Shown here piece by piece: positions 22,929 to 31,740 of a stretch of 31,740 nt of DNA (position 1 is its first letter; each line of letters starts with the position of its first letter). The notes beneath the pieces were generated by a model. The model had not been told where the DNA came from. It searched no databases and was given only the letters and a program-made list of their open reading frames with translations. The position numbers and the translations under genes are program-made. Origin of the DNA: a virus; the IMG/VR virus record IMGVR_UViG_3300044993_000462, positions 1 through 31,740 of that record; one strand, given 5' to 3'.

Positions 22929-25444
22929 TGACGTTAGAAGAAAAAGAAGAGGAATTAAAAAAAAAGCATTTTTTAGATGTTTTAGAAAATGCTGAACAGC
23001 TTTCAAATTGGGTTTATACATACCTAGGCATACGTCTACCTTCAGATAATATCGATCCCGATTCAAACAGCAATCCCATAGACGCTATGTGGGAAATTTA
23101 TGAGGCTGTAAAACTCAATAAAGGGGAAGATATACCCGGCTACATAATGCTTTCGGCTCGTGAAGGGTATAAAACTCTCTCCAGCTCTATTCTTGAAGTT
23201 TTGATCTTGACTCATTTCCAGCTTTCGATCGCTCACATGGCCGCTATCTCTTCTCAGAGCAACAAGGCGATTAGTTATATCCAATCTTTTCTGGTTAAAC
23301 TGAAACCTTACTATGATTACCATGGATGGAAAAAGGTAGGAGATTCTAAAACTAAAATCCAGTTTCAAACACCACAAGGAAACTCTCCGTATATTACGGT
23401 GGTTATTTGTACGCTGCAAGGTGCGAACTGCATTTCTGGGGATTCTATTTTAGAGCTAGAAAACGGAAAAACAATAAGAGCCGCAGAGGTTTCTGAGGGT
23501 TTAAAAATAAAAACATGGGACTATAGAAATCAAAAAGACGTCTATGTTGTCTCTAAGGGTGTTTCTTTAGTAAAAAAACACGCAAGAAAACTTATCTTTT
23601 CAAATGGATCAGAAATCATACTGTCTGATGATCATCTTGTTTTTACCCAAAACGGCTGGGTATTTGCGGATTCTGTTAAACTTGGGGACAAATTTAAGTC
23701 AAGCGGTTTAGTATCTAAAAGTTTTGCAATTAAAAAAGATCATTATCAGGTTTTTGATAGCAAAAAACTGTCTTCTTATAGAGTTAAGAAGGGTCTAACT
23801 GTAGATTCTGGCGAGTGGTTTTGTTCCGATAGAGATAAAGAAGGTTTTTCCTATTCAAAAGAGCCTACCAGTAGATTAAAGAAAAATCTATTTAAGCAAG
23901 TAAGAAACTCCCTCGATATAGAAGTCACAAAAATCGAGCTATTAGGACTTCAAGAATTAGTCGATATACACATAGATAACGAAGATCCTGTTTTAAGGTC
24001 TTTTTACGCAAACGGCGTTTTTGTTCATAATTCCGAGCATGTTCCTATCATGTTCTTAGATGAGGTTGATGTCGTTCGTGATCCGCAGGCCTACGACGAA
24101 GCAAAGATGATTCCCGGCATGGAAAGAGGGTTTTATCCGATAACAGTAAAACTTTCGACTAGAAAGTTTGCTTTCGGTATGATGCAAAGAGAGCTTGAGC
24201 TTGCCAACACAACAGGCGAGATCATTAAAAGATGGAACATCTTAGACGTAGCCGAAAAATGCCCACCTGAGCGTCACCAGCCAAACGAAGATGGCAGTAA
24301 AGTTGAGCTCTATGTACACAAAAAACTACCTTTAAGATCTTCGTTTGAAAGCGATTATAAAGCCTTACCAGAGGCTCAAAAATCGGATTGGGAAAAGGTT
24401 AACGTTCATCCGGGGTGCGTTAAATGTCCCCTTGTAGCTGTTTGTAAGGGAAGACTTGCCGATAAGCCCGATAAAGCGAAATCTACAAAGTACAGTCTTT
24501 ATAAACCGATAAAATCCGTTATCAACAGCTTCAAGAAGATTCCGCCAGATATGGCGGAAGCGCAGTTGATGTGCTGGAGACCTTCAACCAAAGGTCTAAT
24601 TTACCCTAGGTTTGAGCCTACGCAACAAAATGGTAATTTGGTATCCATCTCTAAAGCGTGGGAGATAGTGACAGGAGACAAGAAGGACAATGTAAATATT
24701 ACAGAGTTAGTCACGATGCTTCACGATACGAACTCAAGATTCTACGCAGGGGTAGACTGGGGATATGCCCATGAAAGTACGATCGTGGTTATGGTCGTAA
24801 CATCTTCAGGATATTCTTTTATAATAGATACTTATGGCAGTCCGGGTCTTGAGACTCATGAGTTTGTAGAAGTTTGTGCCGATTACCAAGAAAAGTACGG
24901 GATCGAGCGTTGGTTTTGCGATAACGCGGCGCCTGCAAACATCAAAACCCTAAAAAAACGCCTTAAAATGGTAAACCCCCATATCGTAGTACCAGACTTT
25001 AAGAAAGATGTCTTAGCAGGAATAGAAGCTATTAGGAGCCAAATTTTAACCTCTTCAGGAGCTAGAAGGCTATTAGTCCTAGATACTCCTGAAAATCAAA
25101 AAATTATACAAGGATTTAAGGTACACCATTTTAAGTTAGACATGGCAGGCAACCCTACAACAACCCCAGATGACGAGGAATATGCCGATATCATGGATGC
25201 TTTAAGGTATATTGGGCAAAACGTATTTTTAAAGACCGCCCAAAAACCCCTTTCAGGGATGGATATAAACAAAAATTTAGGGGTTTATAAGGCAGCTCAG
25301 GCAGACCCCAAACTTGTTGAGGTAGCTCAGGGGGTTAATACCGAGCTTATGAAGCAAGAGGTCTCTAAAAGGATAGCTCAGCCTTCATCTCAAATTGATG
25401 ATAATATAAAAAAGAACAGAAAGATATTTTGGAACACCGAATAG
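22928..25444 (+). CDS. terL: Terminase large subunit with an inserted mini-intein
   Basis: This is the packaging motor ATPase-nuclease, 838 residues before splicing and about 637 after. ATPase: a variant Walker A LSAREGYKT (75-83, Lys82) and Walker B MFLDEVD (375-381). Nuclease: RNase H-fold Asp610 in AGVDWGY, Asp665 in FCDNA, and Asp757 in ADIMDALRY. The intein occupies residues 168-368, between QGAN and SEHVP, upstream of Walker B. Four cysteines (445, 497, 500, 506) follow the spacing C-Xn-C-x2-C-x5-C and may bind a metal. The start is ATG 22928 (TGATG overlap with GroEL); a TTG at 22925 is in frame. Confidence 0.95.
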   Translation: MTLEEKEEELKKKHFLDVLENAEQLSNWVYTYLGIRLPSDNIDPDSNSNPIDAMWEIYEAVKLNKGEDIPGYIMLSAREGYKTLSSSILEVLILTHFQLSIAHMAAISSQSNKAISYIQSFLVKLKPYYDYHGWKKVGDSKTKIQFQTPQGNSPYITVVICTLQGANCISGDSILELENGKTIRAAEVSEGLKIKTWDYRNQKDVYVVSKGVSLVKKHARKLIFSNGSEIILSDDHLVFTQNGWVFADSVKLGDKFKSSGLVSKSFAIKKDHYQVFDSKKLSSYRVKKGLTVDSGEWFCSDRDKEGFSYSKEPTSRLKKNLFKQVRNSLDIEVTKIELLGLQELVDIHIDNEDPVLRSFYANGVFVHNSEHVPIMFLDEVDVVRDPQAYDEAKMIPGMERGFYPITVKLSTRKFAFGMMQRELELANTTGEIIKRWNILDVAEKCPPERHQPNEDGSKVELYVHKKLPLRSSFESDYKALPEAQKSDWEKVNVHPGCVKCPLVAVCKGRLADKPDKAKSTKYSLYKPIKSVINSFKKIPPDMAEAQLMCWRPSTKGLIYPRFEPTQQNGNLVSISKAWEIVTGDKKDNVNITELVTMLHDTNSRFYAGVDWGYAHESTIVVMVVTSSGYSFIIDTYGSPGLETHEFVEVCADYQEKYGIERWFCDNAAPANIKTLKKRLKMVNPHIVVPDFKKDVLAGIEAIRSQILTSSGARRLLVLDTPENQKIIQGFKVHHFKLDMAGNPTTTPDDEEYADIMDALRYIGQNVFLKTAQKPLSGMDINKNLGVYKAAQADPKLVEVAQGVNTELMKQEVSKRIAQPSSQIDDNIKKNRKIFWNTE
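23429..24031 (+). other. Mini-intein in terminase (201 aa)
   Basis: The intein starts with Cys168 in CISGDSILELENGKTI and ends with GVFVHN, where Asn368 is followed by Ser369 as the +1 residue. Block B is present as SNGSEIILSDDHLVFTQNG, with Ser replacing the usual Thr. Between blocks B and F the linker (about 258-325) has no LAGLIDADG or HNH signature, so the homing endonuclease has been lost. Confidence 0.93.
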
Positions 25445-25495
25445 AGGCAATCTTTAATAAGTGTAGCCCTGTTTAAATTGTTTTAGGAGTTTTTA

Positions 25496-26434
25496 ATGTC
25501 AAAAATAAACGTATTGGTTTATTTAAATGCCTACAAAGATTCAAATCCAACCAATAACCCCTCAATGAATTCGTTTAAATGGCAGCGAGAAATTCAGGGC
25601 GTTTCTGCTAATAAATCCCAAAGTATAGAGTTTACTTTAGCGCCGGGGGAATCTAGGGTAATGTTTGATGGTCAAAGATCGCTTTCCTCAGATGCTACGA
25701 CTACGTATTCACTTACCCTAAAATCAGGCAGTACCTACACTTTAAAGCACACAGGCGGTACCGCTCCAGCTTTTAGAACATTACGAAACATCGGCTCTGA
25801 TGCAACCTCTCAGATAACAGTTACTGTTTCAGGAAGCCTTATGACCCTTCAGGGTACGGGAGGTACTATCATATCTACGACCTCGGTTGTTGTAGGAGAT
25901 GAGATCTCTATCGGAAATGTTTTTAACGCCGCAAACCGTGGCAGGTTTAAAATTTTGTCAAAAACAACCAACAGTGTTACCGTCGAAAACTCATCGGCTA
26001 TTGCTGAAGCTTCTATCACTTTAGGTTCTAACTACCAAGATCAAATTAGAATTTATTCCGCGTCAGGAGTACAGAAAGGTGACAAAATTAAACTTGGTTC
26101 TGGATTTTTTTCAACTAACCAAAGCACGTATGAAGTTACAGGAGTACAAGATAACTTGATCGAATTTTTCTCTGCTAACGTGCTAGCTACCGAAACAGGA
26201 CTTGTAAACCCTTCAGTTGTTATATATTCTTCTGCAAAAAAACTAGTTTACGTAGAAACAGATAAGCCTGTAAACGTTTCGATCAACGGCGTTACAGAAT
26301 CTAAGATAGAGCCTTTTATAGAAGGTAACAATTCCCTTCCCGGGATACTTTTAAAACGCTCCACTATGTGGGAGATGACTTTGACAAATAACGGTACGGA
26401 TATAGCAACCCTTTATTTTGCAAGTGTAGAGTAA
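25496..26434 (+). CDS. Beta-rich structural protein with an internal repeat
   Basis: This is a 312-residue protein, Thr/Ser/Gly rich and almost entirely predicted beta. It has two related blocks: about 135-185 (VVVGDEISIGNVFNAANRGR to SNSVTVEN-like) and 195-245 (VQKGDKIKLGSGFFSTNQST to NLIEFFSANV). Each runs GD-x-I-x-x-G, then a Tyr/Phe-K/E-V turn, then a strand, as in SH3- or KOW-like or virion decoration folds. There is no signal peptide. It sits between terminase and portal, an uncommon place for a decoration or fibre protein; AGGAG lies six bases before its ATG. Its function is inferred only as a virion component. Confidence 0.7.
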   Translation: MSKINVLVYLNAYKDSNPTNNPSMNSFKWQREIQGVSANKSQSIEFTLAPGESRVMFDGQRSLSSDATTTYSLTLKSGSTYTLKHTGGTAPAFRTLRNIGSDATSQITVTVSGSLMTLQGTGGTIISTTSVVVGDEISIGNVFNAANRGRFKILSKTTNSVTVENSSAIAEASITLGSNYQDQIRIYSASGVQKGDKIKLGSGFFSTNQSTYEVTGVQDNLIEFFSANVLATETGLVNPSVVIYSSAKKLVYVETDKPVNVSINGVTESKIEPFIEGNNSLPGILLKRSTMWEMTLTNNGTDIATLYFASVE

Positions 26435-26437
26435 TCT

Positions 26438-29400
26438 ATGTCAGAAGAAAAAGAAAAAACAAAAAAGAACATAATCTTTGGTGCGGGCGAAATAGACGCT
26501 GCTGTTTTAGAGGCTAATAATTTAGTAAAAAATGAAGGCGAGGGCGCTCTTACGTTTGCGATCAAAAATGCAATGGGATCTGCAAAAAAGAATAGAGCTC
26601 CACGTATCGGTTTTACTGAAGATCCGATAGGAACAGATCATTACGCTGGTGTCTATAAAGTTAAAAAGAAGCTTCTACCTGATTCGGTACTTAAACTTGT
26701 TCGTGTACAAAACCACTTGGTAGCATCGATACTAAGAGCGAGAGCAAACACTATGTCCATGTTTGGACATATTAAGAAAGATCGTTTTGATATAGGTATT
26801 GAAGTTTCTATAAAACCTGAATTCGAAGAGCATATCAGACCAGATCAGATGGTAAAGATTAGAGATCGCATTGAAAAATTTAAAAAAATTATCATCAATT
26901 GCGGTCATACTGATGGTTTACCAGAAGATGAAAAGATGACCCTTTCTGAGTTTTTATATCTTCAAACTTTAGACGGATTATCTTTAGGTCGTTTTGCTAC
27001 CGAGATTGTCTACGAAGATAATGACAACGGAATTAGCTCAGATCTAAAAGATCGTGCTAAAAAATTCCACCGTTTTAGACCTGTAGATGCGGGCACCATA
27101 TACAAAACGGTCAAAAAAGGCGAGGCTGCTCATGGTTTAAGAGAAACGGGAATCAAACTTCTTGAGCAGGTTACAGGAAAAAAAATCAACGGTGTCGCTT
27201 TTGAAAAAGATGAATATGCGTATGTTCAGGTCATAGAAGGTATGCCAAAACAGGCTTTCGCTCCTGACGAGTTGATAGTACATAATCTTTATCCTTCAAA
27301 CGATATCGATCATAACGGCTATCCTACAACTCCTATCGATACGTGTATCAGCTCGATCACTACCCATATCTCGATCGATGCGTATAACAAGCTTTATTTT
27401 CAAAACGGAAGAGCTGCTAAGGGTATCTTAGTTATCAAATCCGAAGAGCTTGATCAGAACACTCTGAATCAGCTAAAACAAGATTTCATGGCGTCTATAA
27501 ATAACGTAGGAAACTCTTTCAGGGTTCCAGTTTTCGGAGTCGGCAAAGAAGATGAGATTGGATGGACGCCGATGGTTTCAAGCGCAGGAGATGGGGAATT
27601 CCAATTTCTATATGACGCGGTCGCAAGAAATATCTTATCAACCTTTAGTATGTCTCCTGATGAACTGCCCGGCTATGGACATCTTTCAAGGGGGACGAAC
27701 GCTCAGACATTATCTGAATGTTTCGATATAGACTCTCCTTTCTTGTCCAGTCTCGGATATAAGACCGCTAGACAAATTCTTGGAGAAAAAACAGAAGCAC
27801 CTCTTATGGTGTGGACTGGTAAAAAATGGCAAGAAGGTAGGGTATTTAAAACTGGAACCAAACAATTGGCTCAAACAGTTACAACTAGCGGTTTAACCGT
27901 AAGAACGTCTCCAGACCACAGATTTTTAGCTTTAGGTGAAGACGGATCGCCTGCATGGGTTCACCAGTCAGATTTAAAAGAAGGCGATTACGTTCTAGTT
28001 AACGCTCAGCCTATAAAGGGGCACGAGGATTTCTTACCTTCTTTTAACGGCAAAAAGATCACTAAAGAACTTCTTGAAGTTTTAGGCTGGATGACAGGAG
28101 ACGGTTCTCTTATTGCTCCTCGTTTTAGAGCGGGTGGAAAGATAGTCTTATTTTATCATCACGATAAAGAAGCAGACGTACAACAAAGACATTTAAATAT
28201 ACTGACTTCTTTTGGTGTTAACGCCAAAGAAGACAATAAGCCCGTTTCTCAAGAAGAGCAAGAAAAAATTAAGGGGCGCTATGGATTTAAAAATGTAGCA
28301 GAGTTAAGAAGGCGCATAACTATCTATGATACCGATTTTGTTAGATTTTTACTAGAAAATGGATTTGAAACCTCTTTAAATGGCAAATCTATCCCAGAAT
28401 TCTTGCATCTAATACCTGCTGAATATAAGGCTGCCTTTTTAAGAGGACTATTCTCCGCCGATGGACATGCGACCACCACAGGACAGATTATTTTAACTAT
28501 ACAAGAAGATCATTTAAGAAATGAAGTTAGAGGGCTCTTATACGAATTGGGCATAAGATCTAATGGGTATAAAGGAGTCAAAAGGGATAATAGCAGATCA
28601 GATAACCTATCTGGAACTCAAGATTTTAGCCATAAAATCTCTGTAAGAGACACTGAAAAATATTGGGAAATGATCGGTTTTGTTCAAGAGCATAAAAACT
28701 CTAGGAGAAAAGAGAAAAAATGGCTATTGGATGAACTTCCTCATTCTACCGTAAATCTTTTATGCTCTACGATAAAAGAATCGGAAGGTTTCAAGCTATT
28801 AGACAAGGCAGAAAGAGATCGTTTGACCGCGGCCATTAAAGGCACTATAAACCTAAGTTTAAATACCATAAAAAAGTATGCGGCTAAGGCCGATGTTATC
28901 TTGCCTGAATGGATTAGCGAGTATAACGTAGAAAAGATAGAAAGCGCAATTATTCTTGACGAATCTTGCGAGATGGTCGACGTAGAGGTTTTTGATGATG
29001 AGCATGCGTTTATATTGAACGGGTTTGTAGTCCATAACTCTTCAAACGAGTTCAAGCTAACAGCCGCTCGAGACACAGGTCTAAGACCGCTTATTCTTCA
29101 GTTTCAGTCATTCTTAAACGAAAAACTTTTTCAGATTATAGACCCTGAGCTTGCTCAACTTTGTACGATCAAACTTTCTGGCTTAGATGCCCAGTCAAGA
29201 GATCAGGAGACAAATAGGCTTCAACAGGCGATGCCAATCCACATGGATTACGATCAGGTTTTAACTGACGTAGAAAAGAAACCTGTCGGGGAAAGAATGG
29301 CAGGCAAGGTGCCATTTAACGAGCATTGGCAAATAATAGCAGACAAATATATAGATGTGGCCGAGATCATGGCTGAGTTCATGAAAAGCCCAGCAGCTTT

Positions 29401-29575
29401 AGCTGATCCTCTCTTAAAATATAAAAGAGATCCGTTCTGGATTCAAAATATGCAGATTTTGATGCAGATTAACCCTGCTGCTGTTAAGGCTTACTATGCT
29501 ACAAAACCTTATGCTATCGAAATCTTAAAGATGATGATAGAAGATTATCTAGAAGAAGATTCGGAAAGGAAATAA
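26438..29575 (+). CDS. Portal protein with a LAGLIDADG intein
   Basis: This encodes 1045 residues, of which 428-867 (440 aa) are an intein. The spliced protein would be 605 residues, typical of a portal. Portal identity is drawn from the location between TerL and the minor head gene, the order of helical and beta parts, FRPVDAGTIYKTVKKGE, IISIDAYNKLY-like segments and the segment STFSMSPDELPGYGHLSRGT before the intein, followed after it by SNEFKLTAARDTGLRPLILQ. The portal makes the ring through which DNA enters the head. The intein sits in the conserved part facing the helical core, where a non-spliced copy could not function. Confidence 0.88.
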   Translation: MSEEKEKTKKNIIFGAGEIDAAVLEANNLVKNEGEGALTFAIKNAMGSAKKNRAPRIGFTEDPIGTDHYAGVYKVKKKLLPDSVLKLVRVQNHLVASILRARANTMSMFGHIKKDRFDIGIEVSIKPEFEEHIRPDQMVKIRDRIEKFKKIIINCGHTDGLPEDEKMTLSEFLYLQTLDGLSLGRFATEIVYEDNDNGISSDLKDRAKKFHRFRPVDAGTIYKTVKKGEAAHGLRETGIKLLEQVTGKKINGVAFEKDEYAYVQVIEGMPKQAFAPDELIVHNLYPSNDIDHNGYPTTPIDTCISSITTHISIDAYNKLYFQNGRAAKGILVIKSEELDQNTLNQLKQDFMASINNVGNSFRVPVFGVGKEDEIGWTPMVSSAGDGEFQFLYDAVARNILSTFSMSPDELPGYGHLSRGTNAQTLSECFDIDSPFLSSLGYKTARQILGEKTEAPLMVWTGKKWQEGRVFKTGTKQLAQTVTTSGLTVRTSPDHRFLALGEDGSPAWVHQSDLKEGDYVLVNAQPIKGHEDFLPSFNGKKITKELLEVLGWMTGDGSLIAPRFRAGGKIVLFYHHDKEADVQQRHLNILTSFGVNAKEDNKPVSQEEQEKIKGRYGFKNVAELRRRITIYDTDFVRFLLENGFETSLNGKSIPEFLHLIPAEYKAAFLRGLFSADGHATTTGQIILTIQEDHLRNEVRGLLYELGIRSNGYKGVKRDNSRSDNLSGTQDFSHKISVRDTEKYWEMIGFVQEHKNSRRKEKKWLLDELPHSTVNLLCSTIKESEGFKLLDKAERDRLTAAIKGTINLSLNTIKKYAAKADVILPEWISEYNVEKIESAIILDESCEMVDVEVFDDEHAFILNGFVVHNSSNEFKLTAARDTGLRPLILQFQSFLNEKLFQIIDPELAQLCTIKLSGLDAQSRDQETNRLQQAMPIHMDYDQVLTDVEKKPVGERMAGKVPFNEHWQIIADKYIDVAEIMAEFMKSPAALADPLLKYKRDPFWIQNMQILMQINPAAVKAYYATKPYAIEILKMMIEDYLEEDSERK
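27719..29038 (+). other. LAGLIDADG homing intein in the portal gene (440 aa)
   Basis: Cys428 begins the intein (CFDIDSPFLSSLGYKTARQI). Block B reads LTVRTSPDHRF, and the end is EMVDVEVFDDEHAFILNGFV with VHN (Asn867) and +1 Ser868. Two LAGLIDADG motifs are in LEVLGWMTGDGSL (546-558) and FLRGLFSADGHA (667-678), each with the catalytic acidic residue, so the endonuclease looks intact. The product should splice itself and cut intein-free portal alleles. Confidence 0.93.
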
Positions 29576-29576
29576 T

Positions 29577-30194
29577 ATGCAAGGCTATGACGGAATTGAT
29601 TATAAAAAGAAATACATGGACTTAAGAGCACGCTTCGTAGAAGCTCTTGATATCGCTTTTCGTACGGGATACGAACAAGGATACAATGAAAGTCAGGTTC
29701 AGAGCATGGCTCAACAAGCTCAGATGCAGGCTCAACAAAACGCTATGATGCAAGGGCAAATGGGAGCAGCAGATTATGGTACGCAACAGCCATCTGAAGA
29801 AGAGATGTCCGCCCCTGAAGCCAGTGGTCAATCTGCTAATCCTGAAGCAGGCGGAGATGAGATGGACGCAGCTATCGCTGAGCTAGAGCAGTTAATAAAC
29901 AAATCAGAGCCGTCAGTAGATGATATGAAAAAATCTTTAGAGGTTATAAAAAACAACCGAATGTTTCAAAAACTTCAAAAAGCCACCAAAGAAGCTGGTA
30001 AAAAAATGGGGCAACCTCCAAGACCTCTTTCACTTTCATATAAAGTGAATCTTCCTGAGGATGCGAAACAAGCGGTATCTATGCAATCTAAGATCGTTGA
30101 CGATATCTTGAAAAAGTGGGAACAAGAAGCACAAAACTCAGCAAGGGACATAACTTCTATCTTAGGTACAGAAGCTATAACAAAGAAAGAGTAG
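29577..30194 (+). CDS. Gln-rich hypothetical virion-associated protein, 205 aa
   Basis: No known family is recognised. The N-terminal 50 residues are helical with a GYEQGYNESQ segment, residues 50-95 are Gln/Met/Ala-rich and low complexity, and the C-terminal 110 residues are charged and helical (KKSLEVIKNNRMFQKLQKAT). The gene follows the portal with one base between and precedes the minor head protein. That position and composition fit a head-assembly accessory or scaffold, but this is inference. AGGAAA lies before its ATG. Confidence 0.7.
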   Translation: MQGYDGIDYKKKYMDLRARFVEALDIAFRTGYEQGYNESQVQSMAQQAQMQAQQNAMMQGQMGAADYGTQQPSEEEMSAPEASGQSANPEAGGDEMDAAIAELEQLINKSEPSVDDMKKSLEVIKNNRMFQKLQKATKEAGKKMGQPPRPLSLSYKVNLPEDAKQAVSMQSKIVDDILKKWEQEAQNSARDITSILGTEAITKKE

Positions 30195-30200
30195 GTCACC

Positions 30201-31740
30201 ATGCGTGGCATCAGCTCTTCTTCTAAAAATAAGATTCACGAACTTATAGACGATCTTTTTGATAGGATGGCTTTACAACTTGTAGGTGAGGTTCCGTCTT
30301 TAAGAAATAAAAAATCCATAATATTTACTAGCAAACCAGATTTGACTTTGGCTCATATCTTCCTAAAAACTTTAGGATCTGAAAGGCCTCTACCGCAGGA
30401 ACGAGAAGCTCTTAAAAACCTGCTATCAACAGCAGAAGAGTATATCTCTTCTTTAAGAGCAAAGACAAAGGCTCAGATGACTGAAAAGATCGATAGCTAT
30501 GTTAAGGAACAACATCTAAAAAATCAAAGACCTTCTACGGTAGATATAAAAAACATAATAAATGAAAATCTAGAAAAAGCCAAGAGTCATTTTAAAACTA
30601 TCGCAGAAGCCGAAAGCACCAAAGCTAGAAACATGGGTAAGGCTCTTCAGATTGGTAAGGTTGCAGCTTCCCAAGGAGTTAGTGATCCCAGTGTTTATTT
30701 TGTGGTAGTTAGAGACGGAAAAACTTGTAGCGAATGCGTTCGTTTGCATTTGATGCCCGATCTGGTTACACCAAGAGTTTGGAAGCTTAGTGAGATAGGA
30801 TTTGGGTATCATAAAAAAGGGGAAAATAACCCTAAAATCGCGGGGTTACACCCTCATTGTTTTACAGGAGATATGCTTTTACATACAGAAAAAGGTTTAA
30901 AATCCTTTAAAGATCTGTATGAGTCCCAAGAAGACATAAGAGTTGTGGTAGACTCTAGAATTCAAAACAGAAAGTTTCCAGCAAATCAATTTGGAATCGA
31001 AATTCCTAATACCCCTAGAATTAATCGCCACGATAATAACGGAGCAAAAGTTTTGCCTGCCACAAAGGTTTATTATACAGGTATACGGGAATGTTACAAG
31101 ATAATACTAACTTCAGGACATTCAATAGAAGTTTCTGAAGATCATGAAATGTGGGTCGATAATGATCGGGCTGGAATAAAAGTAAAGGCAAAAGATTTAA
31201 AGGTTGGCGATAAAATTCCAATCCTTCAAGCAAACCAAGGTTTTACAGGAGATAAGGATTTTCAAGAACTTGCAGAGCTTATGGGTAACCTGATGGGAGA
31301 CGGAAGCCTGTTAAAAAACAGGGCTAGTTGGAATTTCTTTGGAAACGATATTGAGTACGGTCTAAAGCTTTTTGAACTAGCCAAAAAATACGGCGCAAAA
31401 GAAACTACAAAGTTAATAATTAAAGAGCCAAATTCTAAATATAGAGTTGTTAGTGCTAGGTTTTCTAACTATGAATTAGGAAGAATTTTTACAAAAGAAT
31501 TTGGTCTTTCAAAGAAACCTAGAAGGGTGCCTAAAGCAATATTTGAAGCAAACAGGGCTACGGTTTCGGCTTTTTTAAGAGGGCTATTTGCGGCAGACGG
31601 ACATTCAGAAAATACATCTATTGTTCTCGCTCAAAACGATCTTGATTTTTTAAGGCAGATACAAATATTACTTTCTATGCTAGGTTATACGTCTAGAATT
31701 TATGATCATAGCGAGGGCGGAGAGGGCAAAATAACTTATG
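30201..31740 (+). CDS. Mu F/SPP1 gp7-like minor head protein with intein, truncated by window
   Basis: The reading frame from ATG 30201 is open to the right edge (513 codons). Residues 1-219 are helical and end in the minor-head motif: CSECVRLHLMPD, then KIAGLHPH at the intein border, matching the conserved CxxC...HPxCRC segment of phage Mu F-like proteins that sit beside the portal. Residue Cys220 starts an intein, CFTGDMLLHTEKGLKSF, with block B SIEVSEDHEMW. Two LAGLIDADG motifs follow: LMGNLMGDGSL (Asp near 368) and FLRGLFAADGHS (Asp466). The C-terminal splice junction and the remaining extein lie outside the window. Confidence 0.88.
   Translation, partial: MRGISSSSKNKIHELIDDLFDRMALQLVGEVPSLRNKKSIIFTSKPDLTLAHIFLKTLGSERPLPQEREALKNLLSTAEEYISSLRAKTKAQMTEKIDSYVKEQHLKNQRPSTVDIKNIINENLEKAKSHFKTIAEAESTKARNMGKALQIGKVAASQGVSDPSVYFVVVRDGKTCSECVRLHLMPDLVTPRVWKLSEIGFGYHKKGENNPKIAGLHPHCFTGDMLLHTEKGLKSFKDLYESQEDIRVVVDSRIQNRKFPANQFGIEIPNTPRINRHDNNGAKVLPATKVYYTGIRECYKIILTSGHSIEVSEDHEMWVDNDRAGIKVKAKDLKVGDKIPILQANQGFTGDKDFQELAELMGNLMGDGSLLKNRASWNFFGNDIEYGLKLFELAKKYGAKETTKLIIKEPNSKYRVVSARFSNYELGRIFTKEFGLSKKPRRVPKAIFEANRATVSAFLRGLFAADGHSENTSIVLAQNDLDFLRQIQILLSMLGYTSRIYDHSEGGEGKITY
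30858..31740 (+). other. LAGLIDADG intein in the minor head gene, partial
   Basis: The intein starts at Cys220 of the minor head gene, so the Cys of the conserved HPxC motif doubles as the splicing nucleophile. Block B and both LAGLIDADG motifs are visible. The C-terminal blocks F and G are past the window edge. Confidence 0.9.

Overview
The window looks like part of a large, AT-rich, tailed double-stranded DNA phage (head-tail type, probably lytic). It encodes a terminase large subunit, a portal, a Mu-F/SPP1-gp7-like minor head protein, a family C (bacterial DnaE type) replicative polymerase with a separate proofreading exonuclease, an SbcC/SbcD (T4 gp46/gp47-like) pair, a UvsW-like helicase, a sigma-like factor and its own GroEL. 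There is no rRNA, no recognisable tRNA and no host metabolic gene. Genes are packed head to tail with ATGA/TGATG overlaps. The host cannot be named from this sequence; Shine-Dalgarno sites and one textbook sigma70-type promoter point to a bacterium using the standard code.

Layout. From 1 to 21106 everything is read leftward (minus strand). In order of transcription this is: UvsW-like helicase, sigma-like factor, a small possible GroES-like protein, SbcD, a small unknown, a helix-turn-helix protein, a membrane-anchored trypsin-like protease, an FmdB-like zinc ribbon, SbcC, small unknowns, an HNH nuclease, two unknowns, a metallophosphoesterase, an interrupted small gene, an IS200/IS605-type insertion carrying an IsrB (OMEGA) nuclease, a 74-residue protein, DnaQ-like exonuclease, DnaE N-half, DnaE C-half, an exported subtilisin-like protease, an unknown, and the start of a further gene. 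From 21159 to the right end everything is read rightward: GroEL-like chaperonin, terminase, a beta-rich structural protein, portal, a Q-rich protein and a minor head protein running off the window. The 52-base divergent region at 21107-21158 is the switch point between the replication/repair arm and the head/packaging arm.

The striking theme is the load of protein- and DNA-level parasitic elements in essential genes. The DnaE polymerase is cut into two genes by a split intein that should trans-splice. Terminase carries a mini-intein, the portal a full intein with a LAGLIDADG homing endonuclease, and the minor head protein another LAGLIDADG intein. In the same replication operon sits a GC-rich, transposase-less IS200/605-like element carrying IsrB, the HNH-lacking relative of IscB, with an apparent omega-RNA region between its left-end palindrome and the isrB start codon. 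The guide would be read from the interrupted phage gene, so the element could act on uninterrupted copies in related phages, much as intein endonucleases do.

Other notable points are a sigma-like protein that stops before region 4.2, a small protein whose C-terminus looks like region 4.2, two unrelated serine proteases, and a consensus promoter placed so that the subtilase mRNA should be leaderless.
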